Below are positions 1 through 6,984 of a stretch of 12,312 nt of DNA, piece by piece. Origin of the DNA: Chitinophagaceae bacterium (GTDB taxonomy: Bacteria; Bacteroidota; Bacteroidia; Chitinophagales; Chitinophagaceae); assembly GCA_947463105.1 (NCBI GenBank), contig CANHSD010000068.1, positions 1 to 12,312 on the forward strand, read 5' to 3'. The translations under genes and the position numbers were made by a program. Positions within the stretch are counted from its first letter, which is position 1. Every line of letters starts with the position of its first letter. Below the pieces are notes generated by a model. That model worked only from the letters and a program-made list of their open reading frames with translations, ran no database searches and was not told the origin of the DNA.

Positions 1-1370
1 AATATTTCAAACCTGTGCAGGGGAGATGGGGTATAATTGATGTTCAAAAAAAATCCTTTTTCATTCCCAGACTCCTGTGTTTCAGAAAAAACATTGGAGG
101 CAAGTGAGCGGAATTTGACGCCCATATTTCTGTACAGCAATGCAATATCAAGGGATGGGCCGAGGCTTTTGATCAGCCCCATAATCACTGCCCTGTTACC
201 CTTTTTATCCATCGCCATTTCGCCGAATAAAAAACCCATTCTTGTGGAAACAGCATGATCAATGCTGGCATTCTGCCATTGATTTCCACTGATGGCAAAA
301 CGGTTATAAGGTTCGTCTCTTTTTTTGATGGGGTGATCAAATGCAGTATGAACGATGTTCAAACTGGTTTTGCCCATCTTGCTGTTGACTTTCAGGTTTG
401 CCCCTGCAATGAACGCTTGCAATGCCTTTTTATCCATCAATTCATTTTTCGTTCGGTGCAATCCAGACAACAGGAATGAACTTGCCCAGGCCCTGTTGGT
501 TACAGTATCGCTGATGATGTTGGCATCGATTTTTTTATTGCTCACAAATGCAGCCAATTCAAATGCATTTTTTTGTAACTGCACCGCAATCCCTCTGCAG
601 AAGCGGTTTTCATCCGTTCCGGTATGAGGCCTGAAAAGCGCTCCCTGTCTGTAAGAACTCATCATGTTGCTGCTTCTTCCCAAGGCATATCCCTGCCAAT
701 GGATCAGTCCCTGACCCATGTTAACGGTATAGTCCCCCAATACCATGTTTTTCAGGATGCCTTTTTTGCTGATGGATGCAAATAAACTGTAATGATCTGC
801 AACACTTTTTTCTCCTGCATCTTTTTCAACCGTGATGCCCCATCGCAGCAGGTCCCTAAAACTAAAGCGGTAACTGACCAGTTGCTTGTATTGGTGACTT
901 GATGTGTCTTGGTTCTCGTTGATTTTTATTGATTGACCTCCAGTCCTGTACAAGAGCCTGTGTCCGCCTTCTTTGATCCTTTGTTTGATTGCTGGAACCA
1001 GTGGCAGTTCAGTTTCAAGGGTTAGCAAGGGCAATATTTTCCTGATGGTGAATGGATCCCAATCCGGAACTGCCTGCAATTCCATCAGGCTGATGAAATC
1101 ACCAAAGTTTTTCCTGTAAAGGATGAACTGCTTAATTTGATTGGGCTTCAAAAAAAATACATTTTCAAGAACGGTTTCATTGATGGTGTTGATGTTGTAC
1201 TTTTTTAAAAAACCTATACCAATCATTTCATTGATATCCTGATGAGACGCCTGCTCATGGTTGATGGCAGTTTCTGCAATGTCTTCCATCTCTTCCACTT
1301 GCGCAAGAGCAGTACTGCCCAAGATCATCAAGGCCACCGCCAATACGGTAAACTTATTTTGCAAGCCCAT
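1..1370 (-). CDS. Helix-hairpin-helix plus outer-membrane beta-barrel protein (3' end outside window)
   Basis: The reading frame is open from an ATG at 1370 leftward to the window edge, giving about 456 residues with no stop; the C-terminus is missing. The start is fixed because an in-frame TGA lies two codons upstream; an AGGAAG stretch 14 nt before it may serve as a ribosome binding site. Residues 1-23 form a signal peptide ending in ALA-Q. Residues about 40-120 match the HHH_3-type helix-hairpin-helix region of Bacteroidota proteins, with the pattern FILYRKNFGDFISLMELQAV followed by a second hairpin (DPFTIRKILPLL). The rest is rich in alternating polar/hydrophobic strands and contains GDYTVNMGQGLIHWQGYALG and a FRP..GTDENRFCRG motif, typical of the beta-barrel part of this conserved family. 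HHH units bind DNA non-specifically in ComEA-type proteins, but the role of this outer-membrane family is not established. It is cotranscribed with, and overlaps, the gene upstream by 17 bp. The family call is firm; the function is unknown. Confidence 0.85.
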   Translation of the reverse strand, partial: MGLQNKFTVLAVALMILGSTALAQVEEMEDIAETAINHEQASHQDINEMIGIGFLKKYNINTINETVLENVFFLKPNQIKQFILYRKNFGDFISLMELQAVPDWDPFTIRKILPLLTLETELPLVPAIKQRIKEGGHRLLYRTGGQSIKINENQDTSSHQYKQLVSYRFSFRDLLRWGITVEKDAGEKSVADHYSLFASISKKGILKNMVLGDYTVNMGQGLIHWQGYALGRSSNMMSSYRQGALFRPHTGTDENRFCRGIAVQLQKNAFELAAFVSNKKIDANIISDTVTNRAWASSFLLSGLHRTKNELMDKKALQAFIAGANLKVNSKMGKTSLNIVHTAFDHPIKKRDEPYNRFAISGNQWQNASIDHAVSTRMGFLFGEMAMDKKGNRAVIMGLIKSLGPSLDIALLYRNMGVKFRSLASNVFSETQESGNEKGFFLNINYTPSPLHRFEI

Positions 1371-2160
1371 GGTTCATGGTTAAGCTTCCTGAAAGCCCCA
1401 GTTGAGGGTGATTATTGAAAAAGACGCCCCATTTGTTCTTGTCTATGCTCTTAGTGAGGCCCATCATGAAGGAGTGACTTGTCGAATTGATTGCGGCCAA
1501 TAAGCAGATTGATGCTGCGGCTTGCCATTCCACAAGGCCTGATATTTCAGTCAGTTCATGGGTTCTTTTTCGTATTTCCATCGAGAGGTAAAGCTGTGCA
1601 TTAGCCGCAGTTCCAATCCCAGTGATCAACTCACGCGTTATGCTTTTGGGATTTTCCATCCTTCTCCCCAATGGAAACCACTGGGTCACTTGAAATCCCA
1701 ATCCTGTTGTTGTATTAAGCCAATAGAGCATACCACCCTTTGCTTGCATGCCCAGCTGTGCAGATTGGCCCAACCACCTGAATCCTGTCAGTTCCATCGA
1801 TAGCCCAATGCCCAGCTGTTCATGGATTTTCATCCCCAATGATGAGCTGCCTGAAAAGCCTGCGAAAATCCCACCACCACGGTAACTGCCAGAAAACCCC
1901 AGGGCGCCATTTTTTTGAGGGAAAATACAGGCAATCCCTGCATGGTTCATTTCCTTGATCATGAACCTATTGCCTGCATAAAATCCAACCTGAGGAATGG
2001 TTTGAAAAGCACTGGCAGCAGTCAATCCAACAGAAGACTCGGCTTGTTGGCCTGATTTTTTATACGCGAGCAAACCAAATGGGAGCAATGCATCGGTTCC
2101 GGAAATTGCTTGCGCTTTTGCCATTAATGGCATCATCATCCACATCATCATCCACTTCAT
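1354..2160 (-). CDS. Predicted small outer-membrane beta-barrel protein, partner of the HHH protein
   Basis: This encodes 268 aa. The start at 2160 gives an N-terminus MKWMMMWMMMPLMAKAQA, which reads as a signal peptide with an unusually methionine-rich core and a cleavage site after AKA or AQA. The mature part has no recognisable enzymatic motif. It is made of short glycine-rich, aromatic, alternating segments (for example GFYAGNRFMIKEMNHAGIAC and GALGFSGSYRGGGIFAGFSG), as expected of an outer-membrane barrel. I think it resembles the PorV/PorQ/PorP size class, but I cannot assign it to one. Its stop lies inside the start region of the downstream HHH gene (17-bp overlap), so the two are very probably translationally coupled and work together. 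What is seen is the signal peptide, the composition and the overlap; the outer-membrane location is inferred. Confidence 0.75.
   Translation of the reverse strand: MKWMMMWMMMPLMAKAQAISGTDALLPFGLLAYKKSGQQAESSVGLTAASAFQTIPQVGFYAGNRFMIKEMNHAGIACIFPQKNGALGFSGSYRGGGIFAGFSGSSSLGMKIHEQLGIGLSMELTGFRWLGQSAQLGMQAKGGMLYWLNTTTGLGFQVTQWFPLGRRMENPKSITRELITGIGTAANAQLYLSMEIRKRTHELTEISGLVEWQAAASICLLAAINSTSHSFMMGLTKSIDKNKWGVFFNNHPQLGLSGSLTMNHGLAK
2131..2154 (-). repeat. Perfect 12-bp tandem duplication inside a signal peptide
   Basis: The + strand reads CATCATCATCCA twice in succession (2131-2142 and 2143-2154). On the coding (minus) strand it encodes two WMMM units of the signal peptide of the 268-aa protein. 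The unit length is a multiple of three, so gain or loss would lengthen or shorten the hydrophobic core by four residues without breaking the frame. Confidence 0.9.
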
Positions 2161-2164
2161 GTTG

Positions 2165-2194
2165 TAAAGATGGGTTTCCGCAGGTGATGAGAAA
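2165..2194 (-). promoter_or_regulatory. Possible weak promoter for the barrel / HHH unit
   Basis: Read on the minus strand, TTTC (2194-2191) is followed after 18 nt by CATCTTTA (2172-2165), which matches the Bacteroidota TTTG / TAnnTTTG consensus imperfectly (6 of 8 in the -7 box). It lies only 4 nt before the ATG at 2160. The position mirrors that of the stronger promoters in this window, which is the main reason to list it; the sequence match alone is weak. Confidence 0.3.
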
Positions 2195-2210
2195 AGGGAA
2201 AAACATCATA

Positions 2211-2242
2211 TTTGGGTGTCATTTTCCCCGACTGTACCTTTG
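2211..2242 (+). promoter_or_regulatory. Bacteroidota-type promoter of folD-queE
   Basis: TTTG at 2211-2214, a 20-nt spacer, then TACCTTTG at 2235-2242 is an exact match to the -33 TTTG / -7 TAnnTTTG consensus of the primary sigma factor of Bacteroidota. The box ends 4 nt before the folD ATG at 2247, so transcription should begin at or within a few bases of the start codon. There is no room for a Shine-Dalgarno. Confidence 0.7.
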
Positions 2243-2246
2243 CCCA

Positions 2247-3122
2247 ATGAAATTGCTCGATGGTAAGCTTGTTTCGCAGGCAGTAAAAGACAGGTTAAAG
2301 GCACAAACGGAGGAAAGGATGCTGCAAGGAAAGAAAGTGCCCCATTTGGCGGCCATCCTGATTGGCAACAACGGAGCCAGTGAAACCTATGTTGCTTCCA
2401 AAGTAAAATCATGCTCAGAAATAGGGTACAAATCCACGCTGATCAGGCTTGATGCTGGTGTTACAGAGCAGGAACTCCTTTTCAAGCTCAATGAACTCAA
2501 TGAAGATGTTGATGTGGATGGGATTTTGGTCCAGTTGCCGCTTCCCCAAGGAATATCTGAACAGAAAATCATCGAAACCATTCTCCCTTCCAAAGATGTT
2601 GACGGATTTCATCCGGAAAGCGTTGGAAGAATGGTACAAGGATTGCCTGCCTTTTATCCTGCAACACCCTATGGTATTTTGTTGTTGCTTGAGCATTATG
2701 GTATTGAAACAAAAGGAAAGCATGCCGTTGTGATTGGCAGGAGCAATATTGTTGGCCGACCCATCAGCATCATGCTCAACAAGAATGAATATCCGGGCAA
2801 TTGCACCGTCACTGTTTGCCATTCCCATACACCCAACCTCAGGGAAATTTGTTTGCAAGGTGACATCATCATTGCCGCCCTGGGTCGTCCTGAATTCCTC
2901 AAAGCCGATATGGTGAAGCCTGGAGCTGTGGTGGTGGATGTAGGCATCACAAGGGTTGCGGATGATTCCAAGAAGTCTGGTTTTGCAATAAAGGGTGATG
3001 TTGATTTTGAAAATGTTGCTCCCCTTTGCAGCTATATCACTCCCGTGCCAGGCGGTGTGGGTCCCATGACCATTGCAGCATTGATGATGAACACATTCAA
3101 GGCTTGCGCCGCAAAAGACTGA
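2247..3122 (+). CDS. folD: Bifunctional methylenetetrahydrofolate dehydrogenase / methenyltetrahydrofolate cyclohydrolase
   Basis: This is a cytosolic enzyme of about 291 aa that interconverts 5,10-methylene-THF, 5,10-methenyl-THF and 10-formyl-THF using NADP, supplying formyl groups for purine synthesis. The ATG at 2247 is chosen because the product then begins MKLLDGKLVSQ, aligning with known FolD N-termini; the frame stays open upstream to 2079, but that stretch is not FolD-like and overlaps the promoter. The catalytic pair Tyr48 and Lys52 (YVASK), Gln96 in VQLPLP and Asp119 in KDVDGFHP are all present. The dinucleotide loop GRSNIVGRP lies near residues 164-172, and the C-terminal signature PGGVGPMTIAALMMNT is intact. 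The usual Cys of PCTP is Ala here (PATPYGIL), a variant I believe is common in this phylum. queE follows after 3 nt, so the two are probably one transcript. The assignment is very secure. Confidence 0.97.
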   Translation: MKLLDGKLVSQAVKDRLKAQTEERMLQGKKVPHLAAILIGNNGASETYVASKVKSCSEIGYKSTLIRLDAGVTEQELLFKLNELNEDVDVDGILVQLPLPQGISEQKIIETILPSKDVDGFHPESVGRMVQGLPAFYPATPYGILLLLEHYGIETKGKHAVVIGRSNIVGRPISIMLNKNEYPGNCTVTVCHSHTPNLREICLQGDIIIAALGRPEFLKADMVKPGAVVVDVGITRVADDSKKSGFAIKGDVDFENVAPLCSYITPVPGGVGPMTIAALMMNTFKACAAKD

Positions 3123-3125
3123 TCG

Positions 3126-3740
3126 ATGGAATCCAATCCAATTGCTTCACTTCCATTGATGGAACATTTTTACACCCTTCAGGGGGAAGGCCGTTTTACA
3201 GGCCATGCATCCTATTTTATCCGCCTGGGTGGATGCGATGTGGGATGTGTCTGGTGTGATGTCAAAGAAAGCTGGGATGCATCAAAACATCCGCTGGTGC
3301 CCATCACTGAAATCGCCGCAGCTGTAGTTGCATCAGGCACAAAGATTGCGGTCATCACAGGGGGGGAGCCCATGATGCACAACCTGGATGCACTTACTGA
3401 AATGCTTAGGGAACAAGGCATAAGAACGCATGTAGAAACGTCCGGAGCCCATCCATTGTCAGGCACCTGGGATTGGATCTGCCTTTCCCCAAAAAAATTC
3501 AAGGCACCGCTGGATGCAATGATTGCAGCAGCCCATGAATTGAAAACCGTCATTTACAACAAGACTGATTTTGCCTGGGCCGAACAATATGCGGCAAAGG
3601 TTTCCAAAGATTGTTTGCTTTATCTTCAACCCGAATGGAGCAGGGCTGCAGAAATGAACCCATTGATCATTGACTATGTGAAGGTAAATCCTCAGTGGAT
3701 CCTCTCCCTTCAAACGCATAAATTCCTTGATATTCCCTGA
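3126..3740 (+). CDS. queE: 7-carboxy-7-deazaguanine synthase (radical SAM)
   Basis: This encodes 204 aa. QueE converts 6-carboxy-5,6,7,8-tetrahydropterin to 7-carboxy-7-deazaguanine, a step toward preQ0 and queuosine in tRNA, using a [4Fe-4S] cluster and S-adenosylmethionine. The N-terminus has the QueE substrate-loop signature YTLQGEGRFTGHASYFIRLG. The cluster ligands are Cys37, Cys41 and Cys44 in CDVGCVWCD (CxxxCxxC). The SAM-binding GGEP motif is at 79-82, followed by HVETSG and SPKKFKAP, both typical of the family. The length fits the short Bacteroidota form. The ATG at 3126 lies 3 nt after the folD stop, with no Shine-Dalgarno visible, which suggests translational coupling. An in-frame Met12 also precedes the conserved part, so the exact start is slightly uncertain. 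No other queuosine gene is present in the window. The intergenic stretch after it (3741-3846) has only a 5-bp stem at the stop codon and no convincing terminator. Confidence 0.96.
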   Translation: MESNPIASLPLMEHFYTLQGEGRFTGHASYFIRLGGCDVGCVWCDVKESWDASKHPLVPITEIAAAVVASGTKIAVITGGEPMMHNLDALTEMLREQGIRTHVETSGAHPLSGTWDWICLSPKKFKAPLDAMIAAAHELKTVIYNKTDFAWAEQYAAKVSKDCLLYLQPEWSRAAEMNPLIIDYVKVNPQWILSLQTHKFLDIP

Positions 3741-3846
3741 TGTTCCATCACTGGTTTGAATCATTTGATCAGGTAGCATGGAGCCTTGCTCAATACATTA
3801 ACAAATCATAGCACCATCCATTTTGGCAAATCAAGTAATTTTATGG

Positions 3847-5754
3847 ATGCGCGTATTGATGATTTTTCTGTTGTCCTTGGTTGTTCAGATTGGGTTTGCC
3901 CAACAATATGATCCATTAAACATTTCAAAAAAGAATAAGGCCTTATACGCCAAGGCATTGGAATATGCCGATCAGGATCTTTACCAAGACGCTTTGAGCC
4001 TAATCAACATTGCCTTGGAGAATGATCCTGGCTACCTGGATGCACAACTTTCCAAGGCAGGCATCCTTGGAGAATTGAAGCGGTACAATGATGCCGTAAA
4101 AGCATACGCCAGGGCTTTTGAGATGGATTCTGTGTATGCCCGGGAGTACCTGCTTCCTTACAGCATCAACCTGGCCGGGATGGGAAATTTTCAGGAAGCA
4201 TTGAAAGCAGCAGATCTTTTTTTGTTAATCCCAAAACTCAATGAAAACGCTGTCAAGGCAGGTACGTTCAGGAAAAATACTTATGCATTTGCCGTTGAAC
4301 AATCCAGGAATCACAGTCAGCTTTCCAGCTCGGGTTTTCGGAATGCCGGCGATGCCATCAATTCAGTTTTTCCGGAATATTTCCCTTCACTGACCATAGA
4401 TGAGAAGACCCTGGTCTTTACCCGCCGGGTCAATGGCAGCAATGAAGACTTTTATGAGGCCAATGCAGCCGACAACAAATGGGCGCAGGCAACACCGTTG
4501 CAGGGAACTGTCAATACACCATTCAATGAAGGGGCGCAGCATATCTCCCAGGATGGCAAGTGGCTGGTTTATGCGGGATGTAATTTTCCTGATGGCTATG
4601 GCAGCTGCGATATTTATATCTCAATACTGACTGCATCAGGTTGGAGCAAACGAGAAAACCTTGGAGAAGTCATCAATTCGGAAGCATGGGAATCAACCCC
4701 TTGTCTTTCACCAGACAAGCAGGAACTTTATTTCTCTTCTAACAGACCAGGAGGCTATGGAGGATCGGATATCTATGTTTCCAGGCTTCGCCCAAACGGG
4801 CGTTGGTCCACGCCTCAAAACCTGGGACCACTTGTCAATACTGCCGGAGACGAAAGTGCACCTTTCATACATGCAGACAATGAGACCCTTTATTTTACCT
4901 CTTCAGGATTGCAGGGATATGGTGGCAAGGATATCTTTTTTTCCAAGAAAAGAATAAGTGGTTTTGATACAGCAGTGAACCTTGGTTATCCCATCAACAC
5001 GATTGATAACGAAGGTGGCCTTATTGTAGCTGCCAATGGTGTCAATGCATTTTATTCAAGTGACCGGGCCGAAAGCCGTGGTGGGTTGGACATCTATACC
5101 TTTGAATTAAGGGAAGACCTTCGCCCCCTCAACACCACTTGGGTACAGGGAAAAGTCTATGACAGTGCTACAGGAAAAGGGTTGAGCGCGATTGTAGAGT
5201 TGATTGATCTCAGTAGCAAACGGGTGGTAACAGAATTGCAGACTGACGCTGATGGCAACTATCTTTCAACGCTTCCGCTGGGTCGTAATTATGCGTTCAG
5301 CGTTAACAAAAAAGGGTACCTGTTTTATTCCAACAGGTTCATGCTCAAGGAAGTAGTTTCTGGTGATCATTTTGAAGTGAATATTCCCTTACAACCGTTT
5401 GCACAAGGGGCCAATATTGTGTTGCGCAATATTCTATTTGAAACTGGAAAATTTGTATTGCTCCCTGAATCCATAGCAGAGCTTGAAAAAATTGTATCCA
5501 TACTCCGGGAGAATCCAGCACTCAAGGTTCAGATCAGTGGTCATACCGATAATGTTGGCAAAGATGCGGATAACCTTGTTTTGTCTGCATCAAGGGCCAA
5601 GGCAGTGGTGGAGTATATCATCACAAAGGGAATTCTTGCTGCAAGATTGACCCACAAAGGATTTGGCGCTACTCAGCCGGTAGCAGACAACTCTACAGAA
5701 CAGGGAAGGTCCCTGAACAGAAGGACAGAAATGACGGTCATTTCAAACAACTGA
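3847..5754 (+). CDS. OmpA-family protein with TPR, PD40 and regulatory-like domains (PorE-like)
   Basis: This encodes 635 aa from the ATG at 3847, which opens a clean signal peptide (MRVLMIFLLSLVVQIGFA-QQ). TPR-like helices occupy about 27-140. Five WD40-like PD40 repeats span about 166-420, each ending in a (G)GxDIY-type motif such as GGYGGSDIYVS. A carboxypeptidase regulatory-like beta-sandwich lies at about 431-503 (VQGKVYDSATGKGLSAIVEL). A C-terminal OmpA domain covers 524-635, with peptidoglycan-binding residues Asp568 in GHTDNVG and Arg583 in LSASRAKAV intact. This order matches PorE, a periplasmic type IX secretion component. Unlike PorE, which is a lipoprotein, this protein has no lipobox cysteine, and the phylum carries many paralogues of this architecture. 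The safe statement is a periplasmic, peptidoglycan-binding OmpA-like protein; a role in type IX secretion or envelope anchoring is inference. It appears to be its own transcription unit. Confidence 0.9.
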   Translation: MRVLMIFLLSLVVQIGFAQQYDPLNISKKNKALYAKALEYADQDLYQDALSLINIALENDPGYLDAQLSKAGILGELKRYNDAVKAYARAFEMDSVYAREYLLPYSINLAGMGNFQEALKAADLFLLIPKLNENAVKAGTFRKNTYAFAVEQSRNHSQLSSSGFRNAGDAINSVFPEYFPSLTIDEKTLVFTRRVNGSNEDFYEANAADNKWAQATPLQGTVNTPFNEGAQHISQDGKWLVYAGCNFPDGYGSCDIYISILTASGWSKRENLGEVINSEAWESTPCLSPDKQELYFSSNRPGGYGGSDIYVSRLRPNGRWSTPQNLGPLVNTAGDESAPFIHADNETLYFTSSGLQGYGGKDIFFSKKRISGFDTAVNLGYPINTIDNEGGLIVAANGVNAFYSSDRAESRGGLDIYTFELREDLRPLNTTWVQGKVYDSATGKGLSAIVELIDLSSKRVVTELQTDADGNYLSTLPLGRNYAFSVNKKGYLFYSNRFMLKEVVSGDHFEVNIPLQPFAQGANIVLRNILFETGKFVLLPESIAELEKIVSILRENPALKVQISGHTDNVGKDADNLVLSASRAKAVVEYIITKGILAARLTHKGFGATQPVADNSTEQGRSLNRRTEMTVISNN

Positions 5755-5808
5755 TGTTTTTCACTTTGTTCGGAAGTTTTAATACGTTTTGATTTCGTTT
5801 AAATCTCT

Positions 5809-5838
5809 TTTGTACAGGTAGGCAGGTGATTAGTTTTG
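5809..5838 (+). promoter_or_regulatory. Bacteroidota-type promoter of dprA
   Basis: TTTG at 5809-5812, an 18-nt spacer, then TAGTTTTG at 5831-5838 is an exact TTTG / TAnnTTTG match. The box ends 6 nt before the ATG at 5845, predicting an mRNA with almost no leader. It lies in the 90-nt gap after the OmpA-family gene, and I see no stem-loop terminator in that gap. Confidence 0.65.
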
Positions 5839-5844
5839 CTTGCA

Positions 5845-6954
5845 ATGAATGAAGTTCAGCTTTTGCAACACCTCAGTCTGACCATGATTCCTCAGGTAGG
5901 GGACATCCATATTGGCATTCTCCTGAAACATTTTGGATCGCCGGCAGCAGTGTTTTGTGCAAGCTCGAAAGCCTTGGAAGAAGTCCCAGGCATCGGTGCT
6001 GTTCGTGCTGCAGCAATCAGGAATTGCCATGTTCAACAACGTGTTGAAGCAGAATGGCAGTTCATTCAAAAAAACCACATCAAGGTTTTGGTAAAAGGGA
6101 ACCAAGGCTATCCTCCCAAACTGGAGCATTGCATTGATGCTCCGCATGTATTGTATTGTAAAGGCGCATCAGACCTGTTGAACAAACGCGTGGTCAGTGT
6201 TGTCGGTACCAGGTCTCCCAGCCAATACGGGAAAGATCGGGTGGTGGAGTTGATGGCTGTTTTGGGTCAGTATGAAGTATTGGTGGTAAGTGGCCTGGCC
6301 TATGGCATTGATACCATGGCACACAAGGAGGCATTGAAAAACAAGCTGCCAACCATTGGTGTACTGGGTCATGGGCTTGATCAGGTTTACCCACATGCCA
6401 ACAGGGCGCTCGCGGCTGAAATATTGGAGCAGGGTGGGCTGCTGTCAGAATTTATGCAGGGCATCAAACCCGAAAAACAAAATTTCCCAAAGAGAAACAG
6501 GATTGTCTCTGGAATGGCGGATGCGGTTGTTGTGGTGGAAAGTGGATCAAAAGGGGGAAGCTTGATTACGGCAGACATTGCCAACAGCTACAACAAAGAT
6601 GTATTGGCTTATCCGGGGAGGGCAACCGATCCCAGCAGCAAAGGTTGCAACCAATTGATCCGCAACCACAAGGCCAACCTGATTACATGCGGCCAAGAGC
6701 TGGTTGAATTCATGAACTGGGCCGAAGATTTGCCTAGATCATCCAAGGCTCATCCTGCAATGCATGCATCTCTTTCAGATGAAGAAAATGTTATTTTATC
6801 CATCATCAGCCAACATGATCCCTGTCCGGTAGATCTGTTGACAAGTATGTCTGGGCTCAATCCAGGACTGGTTGCTGCGCATCTGTTGTCTTTGGAAATG
6901 GCTGGGCTTATCACAAGTCTGCCGGGAAAATTATACGGAATTCGTCAACCCTAG
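5845..6954 (+). CDS. dprA: DNA-processing protein DprA (Smf)
   Basis: This encodes 369 aa. DprA binds single-stranded DNA entering during natural transformation and loads RecA onto it in the cytoplasm. The N-terminal SAM/HhH-like region includes EEVPGIGAVRAAAI near 45-58. The Rossmann-like core starts at about 115 with VVGTRSPSQYG, followed by SGLAYGIDTMAHKEAL, VLGHGLDQVYP and the family motif PEKQNFPKRNRIVSG. SGSKGGSLITADIA and AYPG complete the core. A C-terminal winged helix (about 310-369) ends in LLSLEMAGLITSLPG. The ATG at 5845 is preferred over an in-frame TTG at 5836 because the TTG lies inside the -7 promoter box and would not be transcribed in full. Length and motifs are complete, so the protein looks functional. 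guaB follows after 30 nt but has its own -7 box. Confidence 0.96.
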   Translation: MNEVQLLQHLSLTMIPQVGDIHIGILLKHFGSPAAVFCASSKALEEVPGIGAVRAAAIRNCHVQQRVEAEWQFIQKNHIKVLVKGNQGYPPKLEHCIDAPHVLYCKGASDLLNKRVVSVVGTRSPSQYGKDRVVELMAVLGQYEVLVVSGLAYGIDTMAHKEALKNKLPTIGVLGHGLDQVYPHANRALAAEILEQGGLLSEFMQGIKPEKQNFPKRNRIVSGMADAVVVVESGSKGGSLITADIANSYNKDVLAYPGRATDPSSKGCNQLIRNHKANLITCGQELVEFMNWAEDLPRSSKAHPAMHASLSDEENVILSIISQHDPCPVDLLTSMSGLNPGLVAAHLLSLEMAGLITSLPGKLYGIRQP

Positions 6955-6973
6955 GGATTTTTTAAATTTTTCT

Positions 6974-6981
6974 TATCTTCG
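6974..6981 (+). promoter_or_regulatory. Probable -7 box of guaB
   Basis: TATCTTCG matches TAnnTTTG at 7 of 8 positions and ends 3 nt before the guaB ATG at 6985. No good TTTG is seen about 20 nt upstream; the region is a T/A-rich tract instead. If used, it gives a leaderless or nearly leaderless message for guaB and the gene after it. Read-through from dprA is also possible. Confidence 0.5.
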
Positions 6982-6984
6982 CAT

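Noticed and set aside
37..627. Three short rightward open frames opposite the HHH gene
   Set aside because: The opposite strand holds one continuous, family-recognisable frame of about 456 codons; these overlap each other and show no domain.
2079..2246. In-frame N-terminal extension of FolD by 56 residues
   Set aside because: It covers the divergent promoter and the antisense signal peptide of the neighbour, its sequence (Ser/Cys-rich) is unlike FolD, and the ATG at 2247 gives the family's normal N-terminus and length.
3823..3846. TTG start for the OmpA-family gene eight codons upstream
   Set aside because: The ATG at 3847 opens directly into a standard signal peptide; the extra residues would disturb its n-region.
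5836..5844. TTG start for dprA three codons upstream
   Set aside because: It lies in the -7 promoter box, and the ATG at 5845 fits the family and the predicted transcript start.
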